Assembly (NCBI GenBank): GCA_965222895.1
Contig: CBDCVB010000001.1
Coordinates: 1,482,545-1,546,544 of the forward strand
DNA from: Bin87 sp965222895
GTDB taxonomy: Bacteria; Chloroflexota; Dehalococcoidia; Lucifugimonadales; UBA3495
Reading direction: 5' to 3'
Length of the DNA stretch: 64,000 nucleotides
Shown here piece after piece: positions 58,468 to 64,000 of this stretch. Position 1 is the first letter of the stretch. The number at the start of each line of letters is the position of its first letter. The position numbers and the translations under genes were made by a program. The notes beneath the pieces were generated by a model. That model was not told the DNA's origin, searched no databases, and saw only the letters and a program-made list of their open reading frames with translations.

Positions 58468-61400
58468 TCAGTTGGCTGGGATGGAGACCCTGACGCCATT
58501 CGTCCACTTGCCGATGTTATCTCCGTCCCCGTCGTAGGCCCGCACCGAGTAGAAGTAGCTCTGCTCTGCTGTTAGGCTGCTGGCATCATCCCGGTACTCG
58601 GCGGCCCCGTCGTTGTCGGCGTCTTCCACCCGGCGGGCGATGACCTGGTATTTGCTGTCGGCGGCGTCCAGGCGGCGGCGCACCCGGTAGAAAGTATCAT
58701 CCCCGGCCCCGGCCGGCGCTTCCCAGGTCACCAGCACCGAGCCGTCGGCCTGCAATTCCGCCTGGACGTTGCCGGGCCGCGGTGTTTCGTCCACATCGTC
58801 AACTTTGATGGTCACGGCGATGCTGGCGGCCAGCCCACCGCCGTCGGTGGCGGTTACCGTTACCGTGTAGGAGTCGGTGGACTCGTAGTCCAGCGCCCCG
58901 CTGGTCTTTAGCTGGCCGCTGCCGGCGTCGATGGCGAAATGGCCGTCGGCGGCAGTGCTGCCCAGGGTATAGGTCAGGCTGTCGCCGTCCAAGTCGGTGG
59001 CAGATGGTGAGTCGTCAATGACGACACCGGCGGCGGTGTTCTCCGCTACGCTGACTGTTGCCGCGCCGACGGCAAAGGCCGGTGCCTCGTTCACGTTGGT
59101 TACGCTGATGGTTATGGCTATGCTGGCGGCCAACCCCTCGCCATCGGTGGCGGTTACGGTTACCGTGTAGGAGCCTGCCGTTTCGTAGTCCAACGCCCCA
59201 CTGGTCTTTAGCTGGCCGCTGCCGGCGTCGATGACGAAGTGGCCGTCGTCGGCGGTGCTGCCCATGGTGTAAGTCAGGGTGTCCCCGGCATCCAAGTCAA
59301 TAGCCGTCGGCGAGCCGTCGATGTTCGTGCCGGCTACGGTGTTCTCCGCTACGCTGACCATGGCGCTGGCGGCGGTGAAGGTTGGCGGATTGTTGGCCGC
59401 CCGCGCTTCCTTCTCGCCCGGCGCGGCGGCCGGGATGGAGACCTTGACGCCTTCCGTCCACTTGCCGATGTTATCTCCGTCCCCGTCGTAGGCTCGCACC
59501 GAGTAGAAGTAGCTCTGCTCTGCTGCTAGGCTGCTGGCATCATCCCGGTACTGAATGGCCCCATCGTTGTCGGCGTCTTCCACCCGGCGGGCGATGACCT
59601 GGTAGCTGCTGTCCGCGGCGTCCAGCCGGCGGCGCACCCGGTAGAAAGTATCATCCCCGGCCCCGGCCGGTGCCTGCCAGGTCACCAGCACCGAGCCGTC
59701 GGCCTGCAATTCCGCCTGAACATTGCCGGGCCGCGGTGTTTCGTCCACATCGTCAACTTTGATGGTCACGGCGATGCTGGCGGCCAGCCCACCGCCGTCG
59801 GTGGCGGTTACTGTTACCGCGTAGGAACTCTGGCTCTCGTAGTCCAGCGCGCCACTGGTCTTGAGTTGGCCGCTGCCGGATTCGATGGCGAAGTGAGCGT
59901 CGTCGGCAGTGCTGCCCAGGGCGTAGGTCAGGCTGTCGCCGTCCGAGTCGGTAGCGGCAACGGCATCGCCGATGTTCGTGCCCGCTGCCGTGTTCTCCGC
60001 CACGCTGAACTCTGTCGCGCTGTCGGCGAAGGCTGGCGGGTTGTTGGCTACCGCCCGCTCCTGGCTGCCGAACTCGGCTGCCGTCGCCTGCCCGTCTCCG
60101 TCCCAGTCCGCTTTCAGCGCCGGGTACTGGCTGCTGGACCCGAAGTCCCAGATGTTGGTGTCCCAGTCGGCATAGATGCCGGTGGCCCCGGTGGGAGATT
60201 GCAGCTCGGCAGTGGTCTTGCTGCCCGGCTGCCCGGTGGTCTCGGTGTTCCAGTAGCTGGCCGTTACTGTGGCGCCGCGGTTGAGCCCCGCCAGCCCGCC
60301 AACATTCCGGCCCCCTTGCACTGCGCCGGTGGCGTAGCTGGCTTCCACCGTTCCCAGCAGAACTCCCACCAGCCCGCCGGCAGTGTCCCCGCTGGTTACG
60401 CTGCCGGTGGCGTAGCCGGATTCCAGTGCTCCGCGCAGGTGGCCTACCAGCCCGCCAACGTTGGTCTTCGCGCCGGTCACGCTGGCAGTGGCGTAGCTCC
60501 GACGGATGCGTCCGTCTTCATGTACGAAGCCCACCAGACCGCCGACGTTCTCGCCGCCGGCGACGCTGCCGCTGGCGTGGACGGTTTCCACCACGCCGAA
60601 GAGGATTCCCGCCAACGCGCCTACGTTCACCTGGCTGGCGACATTCGCGTTGGTCAAGCTCAGGTTGCGGATAGTCCCACGCCGGCCCACGGCGCCGAAC
60701 AGCCCCACGCTCTTGCGCCCCGGCCGGTTGATGTGCAGGTTGGCGATGGTGTGCCCGTTGCCGTCGAAAACGGCGTTGAACGCGGGGTCGCTGGGGCGCT
60801 TCAGGCCGACGTTGCCGCCCAGGGGATCCCAGCCGGAGCCGCCGTTCCAGTAGGCATCGGCGGCGTCAACATCCCCGCTGCCGTCGGTGTCGAAGTCCAG
60901 GTCTGCGGCCAGCTCGTAGCCGCTGCAAGTACTTTCGGGGCAGCCCATGCCGGCCGCCGCATCCGGGAAGGCCGCGCCGTAACCGGCGTTTTCGGAGGCC
61001 CCGTCGCCGTCCAGGTCCCAGCGGACGGCGTGGAGTTGCGCCAGGCTAACAACCTCAATGAGGCCGTCAGCGTCGCGGTCGTAGTCCCTGGTTAGGTTGA
61101 TGGGTACGGCGATGCTGGCCGCCAGCCCGCCGCCGTCGGTTGCGGTTACTGTTACCGTGTAGGAACTCTGGCTCTCGTAGTCCAGCGCGCCTTTGGTCTG
61201 CAACTGGCCGCTGCCGGAGTCGATGGCGAAGTGGGCGTCGTCCGCCGTGTCGCCCAGAGTATAGGTGAGGGTGTCCCCATCCGGGTCGGTGGCCTCCACC
61301 GGGCCTCCGATGTCCGTGCCGGCAGCGGTGTTCTCCGCTACGCTGAGGGCTACGGCGCTGTCGGCGAAGGCTGGCGGGTTGTTGTCTGCCGCCCGCTTGG

Positions 61401-64000
61401 CCGGGGGCGTCGTCCGCACCTGGTCGCCGAACTCCTGCCAGGTGGCCACACCGTTGCCGTCGAAGTCTACCTTCAGCGCCGGGTACTGGCTATCGATCCC
61501 AAAGTCCCACAGATTGGCGTCCCAGTCGGCGTAGATACCGCTGGCGCCGGTGGGCGTTTGCAACTCGTATGTGGTCTTGCCAGCGCCGCCGGCGCTGTCG
61601 GCCTGGCCGGTGGTATCGGTGTTCCAGTAACTAGCTGCAACCCCGTTGTCCTGGCCGGTATTGCTCAGTCCAATCAGGCCGCCCGGCATGGCGGTGGCAA
61701 AGCCGGATACTTGGCCGGTGGCGTAACTGCGCTCCACCCACGCGTTTATGAAAACACCCCGGTGCTTGAAGGTGCTGCGGCCGGTCAGCGCGCCCACCGA
61801 CTTGTGACCATGTACTGTGCCCCGGGCGTAGGAGTCGAGGATGGTGCCCTTCCAGTTCCCGCCGACCAGACCGCCAACCGGAGTCCCCGTTTTCAGGTAT
61901 TCTCCGTTATTGTACCGTGCGGTAACGGTGACGGAGGACCAGCTGGTTTCCACCGTGCCGTAACTGTTTCTCCCCACCACTCCGCCGAGGTAACCCACCC
62001 CTTCCACTTGGCCCGTGGTGAAAACGTTCTGCACCAAGCCGGAATTGTAGCCCGCCAGGACCCCCACCTGGCTTTTGCCGCCGGTGACATTCGCATCCTT
62101 CAACCCCAGATTGCGAACAATCCCCCCGAGGCCGATATACCGGAACAGTCCGACAAAGTAGGAGGGCCGATTGATGAGCAGATTGGAGATGGTGTGGCCG
62201 TTGCCCTCGAAGGTGGCGTTGAAGGCGTTGTTGCCGATGCCGGCGAGGGGGCTCCAGCCCGCGCCGCTGTCCCACCAAGCGCCGCCGTGGTCGTTGATGT
62301 CTACGACGCCGTCGGCATTGCTGTCGAAGTCCAGGTCGTCAGTCAACTCGTAGCCCATGCAGCCGCCGCTTACCGGGCAGCCCATGCCGGCCATTGCGTC
62401 GGGGAAGGCGGTCTCGTAGTTGTTCTGGTTGGCGTTGTCTTCCGCCACGCCGTCGCCGTTGGGGTCCCAGCGCACGGCGTTCAACTGGATCCAGCTGCCC
62501 ACCTCAATCAGCCCGTTGTCGTCGGCGTCGTAGTCCGTGTTGGTTGAGCCGGCTCCCGCGCTGCGGGCGCTGCGGACGACGCTCTCGATGACGCTGGCAG
62601 CCACCGTGTTCAGCGTAGGGTAGTCGCTGGCCTTGCCGAAGTCCCACGGGTCGTCTTGGCCGGTGCCGTCGTTGTTATCGCCGTCGGCGTTGTCGATATC
62701 CAGGTTCCAGTTGGCGTAGATGCCACTGTAGTCGGTCGGACTTTGCAATTCGGAGGTGGTTTTGCCTTCGCCGCCATCGCTTTTCGCCCTACCGGAAGCC
62801 GTGGTGTTCCAGTAGCTGTGGCTGATCCGGGAGCCCTTGTGTAGAGTGTTCCCCACCAGACCGCTCACCCAGCTTGTCCTGTTGGGGGCGGTTGCTGCGC
62901 CGGTAGCGTAGCTGGCCTGGATGACGCCATCGTAGTTGGCCCCGGCCAGCCCGCCCACCCAGCCTTCGGTCGAGTTGACCGCACCGGTGGCGTAGGCGGC
63001 CCGGATCCGGCCCTGGTTCAAGCCAACCAGCCCGCCGCTGGTGCCGCTGCCCGACACGTTGGTTGCCGCGGAACTGAGCGTTATCAAACCATTGTTGCCG
63101 CCCACCAGTCCGCCCACGAGGCGCCGGCCATTTATGCCGCTGGCGACCCTGCCGCTGGCGGCGGCGTTGATTACCATCCCGCCGTTCAGGCCGACCAGGG
63201 CGCCCACGTGGTCCCGTCCCGTTACATTGACGCCGGCCAGCGTGGCGTTGCGCAGGATTCCCGACACGCCGGTGGCGCCGAAAAGCCCCACATTGTTGTC
63301 TCCGGCGTTGTCTCCCGCACCGGCGCCGCCGCGGTCGATGAACAGATTGCTGATGGTGTGACTGTTGCCATCGAAGGTAGCGCGGAAGGTGTTTTCTCCT
63401 ACTCTCCCCAAGGGCTGCCATCCCTTACCACTGTTCCAGTGGTCATCATTGCTGTCAATAACGGCCACGCCGCCGGTGTCGCTGCCGGTGTCGGTGTTGA
63501 AGTTCAGGCCCGACGTCAGTTCGTAGCCGGTGCAGTTGGACGAGGCGGCATCGCCGTCGGTGTCGGGGCAGCCCATGCCTGGCGCCGGGTTGGGGAAGGC
63601 GAGGGCATAAGCCGGAGCGGCGGAGGCGCCGTTGCCGTCCAGGTCCCCGCGGATGGCATTAAGCTGGTCCAGGCTGTCCACCTCGATAAGGCCGTCATCG
63701 TCGACGTCATAGTCGATTTGGCCCCCAACTTGAGCCAAGGTGCGGGGCCCCACGCTTACCGGGTCGTCCACGTTGGTCACGGTGATGGTCACCTCGATGG
63801 TGTCGTCCACGCTGTCGTCGGGGTTGCCGTCGGCGTCCTTGCCGTCGGTGACGCCGACCGTTACCACGTAGGATGTCCGTTGCTCATAGTCCAGGGCGGC
63901 CCTGGTCCTGATCCGGCCCTTGGCGGACGTGATCCTGAAGCGGGCCGAGTCATCACCGCTCATCGTGAAGGTGAGGGTGTCGCCCTCGGGGTCGGCGACG
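58468..64000 (-). CDS. Giant surface protein: cadherin, GLUG-like and FN3 modules (partial)
   Basis: At least 1843 codons; the N-terminus lies beyond the right edge. Three long modules begin YDxDxDGLIEVxSLxQLNA and contain MGCP...GYELTxxLDF, DGNxHTISNLxI, then many 'GGLVGxNxG' repeats of GLUG type (about 63.7-62.6, 62.5-61.4 and 61.1-60.1 kb). They alternate with cadherin-like domains (VAENTAAGT..DGDSLTYxLG..GQLKTSGALDYE) and two fibronectin-III domains (PRPGNVQAELQADGSVLVTW). Such proteins are secreted calcium-binding adhesins or matrix proteins. No anchor is seen at the C-terminus, which ends KVSIPA-like (VRVSIPAN). Confidence 0.85.
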   Translation of the reverse strand, partial: VADPEGDTLTFTMSGDDSARFRITSAKGRIRTRAALDYEQRTSYVVTVGVTDGKDADGNPDDSVDDTIEVTITVTNVDDPVSVGPRTLAQVGGQIDYDVDDDGLIEVDSLDQLNAIRGDLDGNGASAAPAYALAFPNPAPGMGCPDTDGDAASSNCTGYELTSGLNFNTDTGSDTGGVAVIDSNDDHWNSGKGWQPLGRVGENTFRATFDGNSHTISNLFIDRGGAGAGDNAGDNNVGLFGATGVSGILRNATLAGVNVTGRDHVGALVGLNGGMVINAAASGRVASGINGRRLVGGLVGGNNGLITLSSAATNVSGSGTSGGLVGLNQGRIRAAYATGAVNSTEGWVGGLAGANYDGVIQASYATGAATAPNRTSWVSGLVGNTLHKGSRISHSYWNTTASGRAKSDGGEGKTTSELQSPTDYSGIYANWNLDIDNADGDNNDGTGQDDPWDFGKASDYPTLNTVAASVIESVVRSARSAGAGSTNTDYDADDNGLIEVGSWIQLNAVRWDPNGDGVAEDNANQNNYETAFPDAMAGMGCPVSGGCMGYELTDDLDFDSNADGVVDINDHGGAWWDSGAGWSPLAGIGNNAFNATFEGNGHTISNLLINRPSYFVGLFRYIGLGGIVRNLGLKDANVTGGKSQVGVLAGYNSGLVQNVFTTGQVEGVGYLGGVVGRNSYGTVETSWSSVTVTARYNNGEYLKTGTPVGGLVGGNWKGTILDSYARGTVHGHKSVGALTGRSTFKHRGVFINAWVERSYATGQVSGFATAMPGGLIGLSNTGQDNGVAASYWNTDTTGQADSAGGAGKTTYELQTPTGASGIYADWDANLWDFGIDSQYPALKVDFDGNGVATWQEFGDQVRTTPPAKRAADNNPPAFADSAVALSVAENTAAGTDIGGPVEATDPDGDTLTYTLGDTADDAHFAIDSGSGQLQTKGALDYESQSSYTVTVTATDGGGLAASIAVPINLTRDYDRDADGLIEVVSLAQLHAVRWDLDGDGASENAGYGAAFPDAAAGMGCPESTCSGYELAADLDFDTDGSGDVDAADAYWNGGSGWDPLGGNVGLKRPSDPAFNAVFDGNGHTIANLHINRPGRKSVGLFGAVGRRGTIRNLSLTNANVASQVNVGALAGILFGVVETVHASGSVAGGENVGGLVGFVHEDGRIRRSYATASVTGAKTNVGGLVGHLRGALESGYATGSVTSGDTAGGLVGVLLGTVEASYATGAVQGGRNVGGLAGLNRGATVTASYWNTETTGQPGSKTTAELQSPTGATGIYADWDTNIWDFGSSSQYPALKADWDGDGQATAAEFGSQERAVANNPPAFADSATEFSVAENTAAGTNIGDAVAATDSDGDSLTYALGSTADDAHFAIESGSGQLKTSGALDYESQSSYAVTVTATDGGGLAASIAVTIKVDDVDETPRPGNVQAELQADGSVLVTWQAPAGAGDDTFYRVRRRLDAADSSYQVIARRVEDADNDGAIQYRDDASSLAAEQSYFYSVRAYDGDGDNIGKWTEGVKVSIPAAAPGEKEARAANNPPTFTAASAMVSVAENTVAGTNIDGSPTAIDLDAGDTLTYTMGSTADDGHFVIDAGSGQLKTSGALDYETAGSYTVTVTATDGEGLAASIAITISVTNVNEAPAFAVGAATVSVAENTAAGVVIDDSPSATDLDGDSLTYTLGSTAADGHFAIDAGSGQLKTSGALDYESTDSYTVTVTATDGGGLAASIAVTIKVDDVDETPRPGNVQAELQADGSVLVTWEAPAGAGDDTFYRVRRRLDAADSKYQVIARRVEDADNDGAAEYRDDASSLTAEQSYFYSVRAYDGDGDNIGKWTNGVRVSIPAN
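58490..58860 (-). repeat. Internal duplicate of FN3 module (copy 1)
   Basis: About 370 bp nearly identical to 59451-59821, covering the last fibronectin-III domain and its linker. Differences are single bases (for example TACTCGGCGGCC against TACTGAATGGCC). Confidence 0.8.
59451..59821 (-). repeat. Internal duplicate of FN3 module (copy 2)
   Basis: Second copy of the fibronectin-III module of the giant protein. The high DNA identity over a whole domain points to recent duplication or gene conversion. Confidence 0.8.

Noticed and set aside
59866..62547. Plus-strand frames of 409 and 438 codons
   Set aside because: Antisense of the repetitive giant surface protein gene.

Overview
The window (64 kb, GC-rich) looks like a bacterial chromosome segment with a lot of mobile and accessory DNA. 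Phylum Chloroflexota is my best guess. It rests on the style of the giant cadherin/GLUG-like/fibronectin protein at the right edge and on the mix of IS630, IS1380 and IscB elements; no rRNA or marker gene confirms it. Only a few genes look like ordinary chromosome: an inositol-monophosphatase family gene (40206-41039), the first 33 codons of a NUDIX gene (41367-41465) and the giant surface protein (58468 to the right edge).

Layout. 1-16.0 kb: a minus-strand run of mostly unrecognised small genes (GHKL ATPase, TPR protein, a 568-residue protein with a possible papain-like C-terminus), plus a tRNA-Thr, a restriction-modification-like trio (2.3-4.5 kb, methyltransferase frameshifted) and a mobile cluster at 9.0-12.6 kb. 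16.2-21.3 kb: one membrane protein gene, then nested mobile elements. 21.8-28.4 kb: a two-gene Druantia-like defence operon (DUF4338 protein plus an 1813-residue DUF1998 helicase). 28.4-41 kb: a graveyard of IS66, IS982, IS1380, IS1182, ISAs1 and TnpB remnants. Among them are broken defence or toxin-antitoxin genes (pentapeptide-repeat protein, DUF2283/DUF4258 pair, C5 methyltransferase, TIR-like protein, VapBC). 41.5-53.5 kb: a second minus-strand block of small accessory genes that begins inside the NUDIX gene. 53.5-58.3 kb: Fic, macrodomain and NADAR genes mixed with TnpB fragments, IS1380 and an IS607 resolvase fragment. 58.5-64 kb: the giant surface protein.

The most unusual structure is a 1731-bp element at 17580-19310. 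It carries an open iscB reading frame behind a structured leader (possible omega RNA), but it has perfect 18-bp terminal inverted repeats and an 8-bp target duplication. Those are marks of a DDE-type transposon, not of the IS200/IS605 type that normally carries iscB. Its IscB has also lost key nuclease residues. A second theme is the reuse of TnpB right ends: three fragments resembling the omega-RNA 3' end stop about 7-21 bp before the start codons of a Fic, a macrodomain and a nucleoside-deoxyribosyltransferase-like gene. A shorter motif related to that end is scattered at six more places.

Many genes here are split by single-base frameshifts or one in-frame stop, while the longest frames (1813, 1843+ and 568 codons) are intact. 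I therefore read most breaks as real decay, though read-level checking would be needed to exclude assembly errors.
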